DNA of 64,000 bases from Hypericum androsaemum (lineage: Eukaryota > Streptophyta > Magnoliopsida > Malpighiales > Hypericaceae). Under the pieces are notes generated by a model that made no database searches, was not told the origin of the DNA, and was given only the letters and a program-made list of their open reading frames with translations. Below, piece after piece: positions 12,966 through 23,293 of the stretch (positions are counted from its first letter, which is position 1; every line of letters begins with the position of its first letter). Made by a program: the position numbers and the translations under genes. The stretch is taken from positions 17,987,570 to 18,051,569 of the forward strand of contig OZ023186.1 of the NCBI GenBank assembly GCA_963995505.1, given 5' to 3'.

Positions 12966-13650
12966 AGCTTATGCTGGTTGTCCCGTGAAGCCTGGTGTCG
13001 TTGGGTGTTCCTGGGAGTAGTGGAAGATGTTCCTTGTTTGTGTTTGATTGAGCCATTGCAGGATGGCTGGAAATAAGTCGGTTCGAACTCTGTTTTAAGT
13101 TTTTGTTTAAAGACATGGGTCCTTGGATCCATCTCTCTCACTGTGTTTGGTTCGGTGTTTGGTTGTGTCATTGTGAACTTCGGCTGCCTTGCAGCCTACT
13201 GTTCAACCAATATATGTTACATTTTCCCCAAATATTTCTCTTCCTTCTAATTCCTTTGAAACTTTTTTCTGAGGGGAACATCCGATCTGTGCCACTAATG
13301 TTTTATGGGGGCCGTCACTAAACATGGGCGTTCTTAGTTTCGGGGTTGGAGAGGAATTAAGGATAGAAATTTTGGCAGCATTTTTTACCCTGTCAAAGAT
13401 GGATCGTTAATATATTCTACTTTACGATCAGACAAAAATGACATCCAAATTTCTAAACTTGCTCTCAATCAGCTCTATCACCAATCGGACCTGGGTTTAC
13501 GCTTCTGGATGATCACCTATCATGTGGTCTCAAGTGATTCCTAACCACTCCTCCTAAACTAAGCCCGAGCTTTTATCTTCTAGCTGCCAAACCTCGTCGT
13601 AATTGACTATAAACTTGGCTCCCATGCATGTTATGCAATACACCAAACAA

Positions 13651-13812
13651 CAAGGGGGACTTTCCTTTCCGGGGTACTCTTTTCTTATCACGGATTTTTT
13701 TCACTGGGTTTTCTCGTAATAGAGTTTTGATGAAGTCGGCGGTCGCAACCTCACAAGAAGCCGAGAGAAGCCGAGAGGGGATCTTGCACTTAGTAAGATG
13801 TAATTGACCAAT
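13651..13812 (+). repeat. Dispersed repeat fragment, partner of 4683-4856
   Basis: This segment matches the reverse complement of 4683-4856. It contains GGGGTACTCTTTTCTTATC, a GTCGCAACCTCACAAG block and CTTGCACTTAGTAAGATG, followed by GGGGATTCTGTCCCTCTAC. It resembles the non-coding tail of a decayed retroelement. No coding sequence remains. Confidence 0.5.
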
Positions 13813-15059
13813 TTATTTATATATCTAGGGGATTCTGTCCCTCTACTTCAAAAAAAAACATATTGCATGTTCTACCATAGTTCTTATGATAGTGAGATAA
13901 GCCTTTGTTAAGCCTTGGAATCTTATGTAACTATTTGAGATAAATTAGAACTGGACTCGTAAGTCAAGTACTGGGGTGGTGGCTTGGTGCCATCCAACTA
14001 TCATCCTTGATCTAACTTGCCCATAAATTAGTTTTGAAGTGATGTCCAACTAGCACCAACTTCATTAAGTTTATAATTCTTTAACCATCGGCGACAATTT
14101 TTTTAATAAGTGAAATTGTATTATTTTTCAAAAAAATCTCTTATATCCTGATAATTACAATACAAAGTAAACTAGATAAAAACTTATCAAACTAGCGCTT
14201 CTTGATAAATACTATCTATTTTCCTTAATAAAAAATAACCAACCATATTAGTCTTCCATAACCAAGCACCTTGGTACTAATTGATCGCTAACGTAAGCAA
14301 ACAAAAATTAAGCATCCTCCATGACTGTCCACAATCGATGTCAGAAAGCCACCGCAACATACTTCTCCAAACAATCGAATTCAGAAAATCAAAGGAATCA
14401 TAGATCTTTGTTTGGACTTTGCGAGCAGTAACATTTCGGAGATTGTCAAAGATTTACGGAGAATCAGCATCCCAAGTCAATCCGAGTTTATCCGAGACAT
14501 TTCAAGTGTCTTTCGCCAATTCTGCTCGTTAGAGGTCCAATTTTGCTTGTTCCCCAATTCTAGCCATTAGAGAAGCAAGACTGGTGTCATCCAAAGGTTT
14601 GAGTAGTGCTTTGATGGTTACTCGCTTTGGCAGAATCAATTTTGTTTACCATTTCTATATAATGTAAAAAAAAGTAACAACTCCGCATATAGAGATCCTT
14701 CCGTATCAAGTTACCTTCGATCGATAATTGATATTTTCTTTTTAATTAGTTTGTGTTTGATAGTCATTGTGAACTACGTAAGGATTAATGATAGAAAAGA
14801 TAAAAGTGATGAAATCGAGAGTGCAATTTTCCACTAATCTAACGTTCTCGCTTGTGAATAAAAACATTCTTAAATGAAATCAAGATTGACATACGGCTTT
14901 AACCAAAAAAAAAAGATTGACATACGGTGATGGATATTATTTGATATTTAAGACCACAGAAAGGAGATGACATATAGGGGTGCACATCGCAACGACGACG
15001 AACCACACATCTATTAACAAAATAAACAAGAACACACGAAAACATTAATTACCATAATT
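13813..15059. other. Intergenic; right part duplicates the 3' flank of the 34.8-kb albumin gene
   Basis: No gene seen. About 14948-15064 (AAGACCACAGAAAGGAGA, CGACGACGAACCACACA, AACATTAATTACCATAATTAG) is similar to 34502-34626, which lies just downstream of the 2S albumin gene at 34819-35328. The copia element inserted within this duplicated block. Confidence 0.6.
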
Positions 15060-15064
15060 AGCTC

Positions 15065-15511
15065 TGAAAGTTTTCATACATAAACTTAATTAATGCAAAA
15101 ATATAATATTTAATGAACATATCATTAAATCGAAATATCCATATTAAAATATTTACCTCTTGTAGCGTAGTCCGTACTTCGAGAGGTATGTCACAGGATC
15201 GAGGGAGGCTTGTCACTGGTCGTCCTCGCTCACGTACTGGAAGCGGAGATCGGATTTCACCGCCTAAAAGCCTTGAGAGTCTCCTAGAGAAAAAGCTACG
15301 TCTCTTTTTCTCTAGTGTGTGTCTCTCTCTCCCAGTAGAAACCCCTATTCCGTATAAATAGAGAATTCTGGGAGGAGAAAGGGGGTGGGAGAGTTATCAC
15401 GTATAACAAACTCTCCTCATCCAAATCCCTTTCAAATTTAAATTAAAACTAAAAGATATCCAATATTTTTTATTTAATTTAATAGGATAATCATGAGTGG
15501 ATAATCCTTCA
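15065..15511 (-). repeat. 3' LTR of copia element
   Basis: 447-bp direct repeat of 22751-23209. It starts TGAAAGTTTTC and ends AATCCTTCA. It differs from its partner by scattered substitutions and small indels, including a missing GTGTGTGTCTCTCT expansion near 15320, so the insertion is not brand new. It contains a TATTTATA core near 15353-15360. Confidence 0.93.
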
Positions 15512-16599
15512 TCTCCCACTCACACATGATTGACCATAATCAATCTATTCTCTCATTTTTGCGTTTGGCAGATAGGCCGTGCGACCAGCATACATCGAGT
15601 ACACTTAGCTAAACCCAAGAGCACATAGTGGCCACTTGGATGATAGCATCTCGATTAGCACCTCCATCGTATATAGTATGCATTACTCTAGGTCTTATCT
15701 CACAATCATTATTTCTCACATGTAATTTCTGAAATAATCTATTCGTGTTCACTATTATATTGCTCTCAACACAATAGGCATGCCAGTGAACCACGAAGCT
15801 TCTAGAATGTGATCGATAGAGAACCTTCTCCTTTAACGATATTTCTTCCATCATGATCCAGCCAGCTTTTCCAGTTAGCATTGCCAGGTCGAATCATAAC
15901 CATGACCCTTTAAAGACTTTCCAAGCTAGCGGCACTGAATCATACTTCCAAAATATGTTAAGGATCCTAAGGGTAGAGTTCCGGAAACTATAGTTTTCGG
16001 AGTTAGTCTCACACTAGAGAAATTGAAATCACTTTTTAATAAATTGATTTCCCATCCAAAAGGTCGAAAAAATACACATGACACGAACCATGTGCTATGA
16101 TGTTCTTTCCTTCAAAAGGAGCGCATGTCTCTCACTAAAATACCATACTAGAGTATCAGCCTCGATGTTCACGAACAATGGCTTTAGTCTACCCAAAGAC
16201 TACTCCAGGCTATCAAGACAGAATTATGGTAAGTTCCACTTATTTCTTACCATTGGATTCCATATAATCCTAATAAGTTCCGAGAACTTATTTAATGCAG
16301 CATCTATTGCATGCACCATCAATCATCTTGCACTTTAACAAGTCTCTTTCTTGTAGTTAAGCAAGACAGCATTCATATTTTAGAACAGACACTCGAATGA
16401 TGTCCTAAAACTGCCTCATCTCAATCAAGAATCAACTCATTGACTCCCACTGAGGTAAACACCCGTGTGAGTGGGCTACTTTTCTGTCCGACATGCATTT
16501 AAGTAAATATTACAAAAATAACATTCACACAATATGTATTGCTGAAATAATTTTACTTTTATTGAATAACAAATTCATTACAATATGAGCGAGCATACA

Positions 16600-18222
16600 C
16601 TAACATCTTCGCAAACCCTGGGACCTTACATGTTTCACAAAAACATCTCTAGATAGACCTTTTGTCATCGGATCTTCTATCATATCCTGTGTAGGTATAT
16701 GTGTTATGCTCACTTCCTTACACGCAATCATATCCCTAACAAAGTGATACTTGATATCAATATGCTTTGCTCTGCTATAAAATCTAGGATTCTTAGCATA
16801 AGCTATCGCAGCTTGATTGTCACAAAATAAGCTCACTGGTTCTCCTGCGCTGGTTAGGGATAAATAGTTTAAGAACCTCTTCAACCATACTGCTTCTTGC
16901 ACAGCAGCTGCAGAAGCAACATATTCAGCTTCCATAGTTGACAGGGAGACGCATGTCTGTTTCTTGCTACTCCATGAAATAGCACCCCCGCCTAGCAAGA
17001 AGACATATCCGGATGTGGATTTCTTCTCGCCCACATCTCCTGCCCAATCGGCATCAGTGTACCCTTTCAGCGTTAGGTCTTGACCTTGATAACACAGTGA
17101 GTATTCTGCAGTCGTATTCAAGTATTTCATAATTCCCTTGACTGCTTTCTAATGTGTTCTTCCTGGATTAGATTGGTATCTGCTTACTATTCCAATAGCA
17201 TAGCAGATATCTGGCCTTGTACACAGCATTGCATACATGAGACAACCCACCGCATTAGCATAAGGGACATTCATCATATCCTGTTTCTGCTGAGCTATTT
17301 TTGGAAACATTTCTTTGTTCAGATTATGACCTTTGACAATTGGGACATATCTGGGATTACTGTCATTACTGTTGAACCGTTCTACTACTTTACGGATATA
17401 TGTCTCTTGAGAAAGAGACAATAGCCTCTTCGAACGATTCCTCAAAATCTTAATTCCGAGCACGTAATCAGCTTCTCCCATATCTTTCATTTCAAAGTTG
17501 GACGAAAACTAAGCTTTGAGCTCGTTAAGATATCCCAAGTCATTTCCAGCCAATAGTATGTCATCTACATATAATGTAATCATGACAAACTTTTTACCTG
17601 AGCATTTAATATAGACACAATGGTCTTTATCTATCATTTTAAAATTATACGACATGATAGTATTATGAAAACGAATGTACCACTGTCTAGAAGACTATTT
17701 TAGGCCATAAATTGATCTCATCAATTTACAAACTTTACGTTCGCTGCCTTTTTGGATGTAACCCTCTGGTTGAACCATATAGATTTCTTCATCCAATTCT
17801 CTATATAGAAAAACAGTCTTAACATCCATTTGATGTAGCTCAAGGTCCATATTTGCCACCATAGCCAGAATAATCCTGATGGACGTGGATCTTACAACAG
17901 GTGAGAAAGTCTCATCATAGTCAATCCCTTTCCTCTGTGTGAATCCTTGGGCAACTAAGCGGGCTTTGTACCTTTCGATACTACCATATGCTTTTCGCTT
18001 AATTTTGAAAATCCATTTATTCCCAATTGCCCTACGCCCTTCAGGCAGGTCAACCAGTTCCCAAACATGATTTTTCTTCATGGAAGCCATCTCTTCCTCC
18101 ATTGCTTTAGCCCATTCATTTTTTTCGGGAGATGATAGAGCAGTAGAGACATTCTCAGGTTCATTCTCATCTTGTAGGATAGCTAAAAGAATCTCACTTG
18201 TATCATTATCTGTAAATGTCAA
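16600..18222 (-). pseudogene. Copia reverse transcriptase and RNase H (broken)
   Basis: Minus-strand pol remnant. The RT part (18222-17695) shows WELVDLPEGRRAIGNKW, YKARLVAQGF, DETFSPVV and the HQMDVKTVFLYREL block. The catalytic YVDDILLAG lies near 17550 in a frame interrupted at both sides. The segment 17490-17149 holds MKDMGEADYVLGIKI and the Q-S-N-P-G-R-T-H end of RT. RNase H (17130-16600) has KGYTDADWAGD, STMEAEYVA and FCDNQAAI, ending in a TKGL motif. Stops at about 17692, 17509 and 17147 separate the open segments. A functional enzyme would require all to be corrected, so this copy is non-autonomous. Confidence 0.9.
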
Positions 18223-18252
18223 GAGAGCAGCTTCCGCACCTTTGACCTCAAA

Positions 18253-19587
18253 TCATTTGCGTGGAATACTTGTTCTTTTAGATCTACAAATTTCCGTACT
18301 CCCACTGGAATTTGGAATCGTACTTCCACTAAGATGATGATCATATGGATCACGAACTTCCGGATCAGTTGGAGGTGATAAATCATGATCTTCCTCCTCC
18401 ATTATTCTCCCACTCGGAGGGAGCGAACCAGATAATTCTGTCTCATCAGTTTCATATAGGGTAAGATCTTTACTTACCTCTCCCAATTTTGGAAAATTAT
18501 TTTCCAAAAATGTGACATCTCGTGATTCAAATTCTGTCACTTGTCCATTTTTGTGTTCGCCCACGAACACATATCCCTTTGATACTTCAGAGTATCTAAT
18601 GAAGATACTCTTCTTACCTCTCGGTCCTAATTTACCGAATTTACTGAAGGTAGTATGGACATAAGATGCACACCCCCACAGTCATAAGTAGCTTAGATCA
18701 GGCTTCCGACCTGTCCACAATTCGTAAGGGGTGGTAGTGACAGACTTGGAGGGCACACGGTTTAGAACATATGTGGCAGTAAGGAGTGCATCTCCATAAA
18801 ATGATATAGGTAAATTCGCTTCTGCCATCATAGATCTAACCATGTCTAGAAGGGTCCTATTCCTTCTTTCCGCTACCCCATTTTGTTGAGGTGTGCGAGA
18901 AATGGACAACTGATGTTCTATTCCTTTTTCATCACATAGAGTTTTAAACTCATCAGAAAGATATTCACGACCACGATCAGTTCGTAAGGCCTTGATCTTC
19001 CGATCTAATTGATTCTCAGCATAATTTATAAAGGTCTTAAAATAACTTAATGCTTCAGACTTATGAGAAATCAAATAGATTAGACCATACCTGCTATAGT
19101 CATCTATAAATGTGATGAAATAATAGGCTCTATGCCTAGCCCTCACATTCATTGGATCACAAATGTCAGAATAGATTAATTGCAATGGATAGTCGGCTCC
19201 AGTTCCCTTACCAAATGGTTTTCTAGTCAATTTTTTTTCTAGACATTGTTCGCAAGTAGGTAAGATAGCTTTTTCCAAGTTACCTAATAGTCCTGCCTTA
19301 GCTAGACGATTCAAGCGATCTTGACCAATATGGCCTAATCTAGAATGCCACAACACAACATCATCCTGAGATGGTGGCGTGGTAGTGACCATGGAAAAAC
19401 ATGTTCGAGGTAAATCACACAGATCAACATCCATAATTAAGAAATCATTTGATTGATAACCAGATCCATAAAAAACATGTTCCAAAAATAACTGAACGGA
19501 ATTGTTCTCAAATATCCAACGAAAACTAAGAGACATTAAAAATGAAACTGAAATTAAATTTCGATGAATCTCTGGAGCGTATAGCAT
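18253..19587 (-). pseudogene. Copia GAG-pre-integrase and integrase core (broken)
   Basis: The 19587-18682 segment holds the GAG-pre-integrase domain (WHSRLGHIGQDRL, CEQCLEKKLTRKPF). The integrase rve core follows, with DICDPMN, FIDDYSRYG, ALRTDRGREYLSDEF and PQQNGVAERRNRTLL, carrying the D-D-E positions. It ends with YELWTGRKPDLSYL and a stop. The segment 18570-18253 continues the linker to RT (VGEHKNGQVTEFESRDVTFLEN). At least two stops separate these from RT downstream. Confidence 0.9.
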
Positions 19588-19670
19588 GTCGTGTAAAAGT
19601 AGGGTACGTCCTCCACGTAGACTCGTGCATTATTGCCTACATAGATAGATTTTGCTCCAGCAGGTAGACG

Positions 19671-20666
19671 TCAAAATTCGACGAAGATATCACGATCCTT
19701 CGTCACATGGTCTGTCGCTCCTGAATCAATCACCCACAATGGTTGACTTTCAGTTAGAAGGATAGTACTAGATACATACAATTCACTCGCACATGAGTTA
19801 AAAAAATGTATCTTCTTTTCTTCTTTGCAATCTTTTGCAAAATGACCCTTCTTCTGACAGTTAAAATATTTCACCTTAGAAACGTTAACCATTCTCTTCT
19901 TCTTACCCTCAGAAGTCTTCTTCCCGGGTTGAGAGTTTTCAGTTTTTCTCTTCTTGTTTTCCCAGCTATTATTGCCTTTTTCCTTCAGGACCGTCTTCCT
20001 TTTTCCACCTTTGAAGTTTGAAGCAGCCATATGCGCCTCAGGATGGACTTTGATCGCAAGCAGGCGATCCTCTTCCAGCTCAAGGTGGCGGGCCACGTCA
20101 TCAAATGTCTTGACATTATCAGCGTGGGTAAGGGTCATCTTCATGTGTTCCCAATTTGCAGGCAGGGAACGAATGACAGCTTGGATCTTCTGCTCGTCAC
20201 TAAGCACATGGCCAGCTTCTACTAGCTCACTGATCATGTTGGACATTTTTCGAAGATGTTTCTTCATTGTATGATCAGGACGCTTCTTGTAAGTGTCGAA
20301 CCTTATGGTTAAAGCTCGCAGCTTTGAGGTGGAGATCTTCCCAAATTTCTCCTTAAGCGCATCCCATAGGTCCTTTACATTTTCAAAAGCTCGAAACTGC
20401 CTTGTGATATCATCCATCATAGTGCTTAATAAGATGAGACGAGCAGTAGAGTTCTTCTTCTTCCAAGCCAAGTAGGCGTCCTTGTCACGCCTATGCTGAG
20501 CAGTTGGACCATCTTCAGGCTGGATCATAATAACATTAATGGTCTCAAGAACTTCCTGTTCTTCCAGGACATACTGGATTTTCATGCTCCAGTTGTCATA
20601 ATTATCGCCGTTGAGCTTCAAGTCTTTGTTGAGCTCGGCGATGATGGATTTGGAAGCAATCGACAT
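19671..20666 (-). pseudogene. Copia gag-protease (open, altered zinc knuckle)
   Basis: A 331-residue open frame starting at the first ATG after the leader. Residues about 10-200 form a UBN2-type gag (LNGDNYDNWSMKIQ, LWDALKEKFGKIS). A zinc knuckle follows at about 270, reading KYFNCQKKGHFAKDC. Copia knuckles are CX2CX4HX4C, and here the first Cys is Tyr. The protease active site WVIDSGATDHVTKD is near the C-terminus. A stop then breaks the join to the integrase region. The lost knuckle Cys and the stop suggest decay after insertion. Confidence 0.9.
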
Positions 20667-22736
20667 ATCTTTAGGAAATTATAAAGAAATATTGCGTGTT
20701 AGAAATTTGTTTCAGCAATACAATTAAATTTACTACGCGGTTATAACTTTAAGCAATATAAAGTTTTTTAATTACTCTCGGATGGAAGTAGGTCACGGGC
20801 ATGTTTCCCCTCACCTTCCGAGAATTAATTTCAAACTTTAATTGTTAAAGTTCTTTGCATAGTAAAATAAGTGGATATTTCACGTGGTAACAATAACAAT
20901 TAAACAAACGAATTTTATTCAATTGTAAACATGAATTGTCTTAACAAAAACAAATAACTACGGAAATACTCGAAGTTCTTAAACACATAGTTCTAAAACT
21001 TCCAACAAGACTGAAAACAAATAAAATTCACGCGTTGTGCTTCGATATGCCATCTTGAACATGCATCATAATGCAAGCGAATCGGGTTAACTCTTAAGTA
21101 GTCCTAATAAGATTTAAAAATATAAATTTTCAATCATAATGATGACAATAGTGCATAAAGAATATACACTTTTGAGTTTATTGTGTGATTTATAAGTCTT
21201 GTTATTTTCCATAATTTTTAGTGTCCAGACTTCAAAATTACGGAAAAATATTTTATGAACATATTCAAAAAATATTATGGCTTTAAAAAATTAACACATT
21301 AATTTTATTAAAACTACCTTGTTAAAAGATTTCTTTAAAACCTTTTAAAATTTATTATTTTGAATAAACCAAAAGTATATTCAATTATGCCCAAATATTT
21401 TAAAATTAAGGGCCCATCAGATATAGTCAACACGGGCTTGTTGACTTTTAAAATCTGATTTGGAGTGGGCTAAAATGGGCCAGAGATCTAGATAATAGGC
21501 TCAAGGCCCGCAACCGTCTTCTGGGAGGCTCGCGTTGACCGGTCAACGTGGTCAGCAGACCTGGTCGAAATCAGGCCCGTAAGGTCCGAAGTTTTTTTTA
21601 AACAGATGTATTTTCCTTAAAAAATCTGATCTCTGACCCGAGTAAAAACATTCCGGTCCACCAAAACAAATAAACTCGGCCCTTTTGACCAAAATCGGCC
21701 CAATTCAAAAAATTTGATGTTCTTCTTCTCCAAAAAAGTCGCGCTGCCGGCGATGAATTCCGGCAAGTCGTCGTGGACGCCGGTTGCTTCATCGCCCACC
21801 GACTCTGATTTCTTAATCAACCAACGAAGAAATAGCCGCCTCTGAATTTCTATCCGGGACACCGGTCGGTCGATCGATCGATCGATCTTCTTTGGCTTCG
21901 AATTACTGGAAATCGACTTTCGGGCGTGGTGGCAAGGATTTTCAGGCAACGTGTTCACCGGCACCGGTACGGTCATCTCTTTAATCGATTTCTTTTCCTC
22001 TCTGGCTGCATCGAACAATTGAAGAAGAAACGTTGCTTTCGACATGGCAAATTGACAGAAATCAGACCGAGTCGAGTTGACTCGTCTGTCCATCACAGTC
22101 GCGGCGATTCCTTCCGTCTCGGTCTCGCCTCTTGTTCGTCGAGAACGTCTTCCTCGTTTGTGAACCGCATCGATCTTCCTGAGTGTGTCCAAGTCGCGTC
22201 TGAATCTCGCTCGTCTTCCTCGGCCTTGACAAGATCTGGGTTTTTCGTCCGAACATGGTAGGACGACCATCTGAGGTCGTCGGTGATCGTGAAGTCGAGG
22301 GTCGTCGCCGGTGGATGATGGGAATCGATTGACATCGACAGTGGCTCCCTCTCAAAAGATAGCAGAGTCGAATTTGGGAAAAGAATTCCGAATTGAAAAT
22401 TAGGGTTCATCCCCGATTTGGGTATTTTTGGGGAAAACATCAGTTTAATCCCACAGATTTTCACGCGTTTCACATAAGGAGGAAGTCCTTTGTTTGCTCG
22501 GAATGCATAATTTTAGAACAATACGAAAGTTTATACGCGTGTGTAAATAAGTACAAAAGAACGTGCTAACTTGCATAGATTCACCAAGTACAGTTCAGTT
22601 CCTAGACTATTATCTTTTATTCACGTAAGGACAACAGTAGGGTTTTTCATGAACAAAAAATTCAATTTTTGACAGAAAATTACACAGTCGATTTTCATTA
22701 ACAAAAAATGAATTTAACCAGAACAAACCTCAATAC
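20667..22736 (-). other. Long untranslated leader of the copia element
   Basis: About 2.1 kb lies between the primer binding site and gag. No retroviral domain is visible. It includes a CGATCGATCGATCGATC run near 21868-21885 and a GC-richer part (21720-22290) with open frames on both strands that match nothing recognised. It could be an expanded leader or captured sequence. Confidence 0.6.
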
Positions 22737-22749
22737 GGCTCTGATACCA
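22737..22749 (-). other. Primer binding site (initiator tRNA-Met)
   Basis: Read on the minus strand the sequence is TGGTATCAGAGCC, the standard plant copia PBS complementary to the 3' end of initiator tRNA-Met. It lies one base inside the 5' LTR, which ends at 22751. Confidence 0.92.
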
Positions 22750-22750
22750 A

Positions 22751-23209
22751 TGAAGGTTTTCATGCATAAACTTAATTAATGCGAAAATATAATATTTAAT
22801 ACACATCATTAAATCGAAATAGCCATATTAAAATATTTACCTCTTGTAGCATAGTCCGTACTTCGAGAGGTATGTCACAGGATCGAGGGAGGCTTGTCAC
22901 TGGTCGTCCTCGCTCACGTACTGGAAGCGGGGATCGGGTTTCACCGCCTAAAAGCCTTGAGAGTCTCCTAGAGAAAAAGCTACGTCTCTTTTTCTCTAGT
23001 GTGTGTCTGTGTGTGTGTCTCTCTCTCTCCCAGTAAAAACCCCTATTCAGTATAAATAGAGAATTCTGGGAGGAGAAAGGGGGTGGGAGAGTTATCAAGT
23101 ATAACAAACTCTCCTCATCCAAATCCCTTTCAAGTTTAAATTAAAACTAAAAGATATCGAATATCTTTTATTTAATTTAATAGGATAATCATGGGTAGAT
23201 AATCCTTCA
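22751..23209 (-). repeat. 5' LTR of copia element
   Basis: 459-bp partner of 15065-15511. Reads TGAAGGTTTTC to AATCCTTCA on the plus strand and is followed by the target duplication AGCTC. Confidence 0.93.
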
Positions 23210-23217
23210 AGCTCATA

Positions 23218-23293
23218 AAGAACACAGGAACAACGACTTGTCCCATCTACCCATCCCAATTTTTCTAAACGGTCGAAAAGCTTGTGGATGATA
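23218..23293 (+). promoter_or_regulatory. Distal fragment of the polyubiquitin 3 upstream region (segment 1 of 3)
   Basis: TTGTCCCATCTACCCATCCC...CTAAACGGTCGAAAAG...GTGGATGATA matches 10872-10926 upstream of polyubiquitin 2. The homology stops at 23293, where the 2.3-kb insertion begins, and resumes at 25592. The order and orientation show this was once contiguous with the polyubiquitin 3 promoter. Confidence 0.78.

Larger units (their letters stand above)
15065..23209 (-). mobile_element. Full-length Ty1/copia retrotransposon with 5-bp target duplication
   Basis: An 8,145-bp element transcribed on the minus strand. LTRs are at 15065-15511 and 22751-23209, both TG...CA bounded (TGAARG...CCTTCA). 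The target duplication AGCTC is at 15060-15064 and 23210-23214. A primer binding site complementary to initiator tRNA-Met lies next to the upstream LTR, and a purine-rich GTGAGTGGGAGA next to the downstream LTR. The coding order gag-protease-integrase-RT-RNase H on the minus strand defines copia. The pol closely resembles TNT1-94-like (Tork-type) elements. Long non-coding stretches precede gag (about 2.1 kb) and follow RNase H (about 1.1 kb). The internal frame is broken by several stops. Confidence 0.95.

Noticed and set aside
21617..22270. 217-codon minus-strand open frame in the copia leader
   Set aside because: No known domain. It overlaps open frames on the other strand in a GC-rich stretch and lies between primer binding site and gag.
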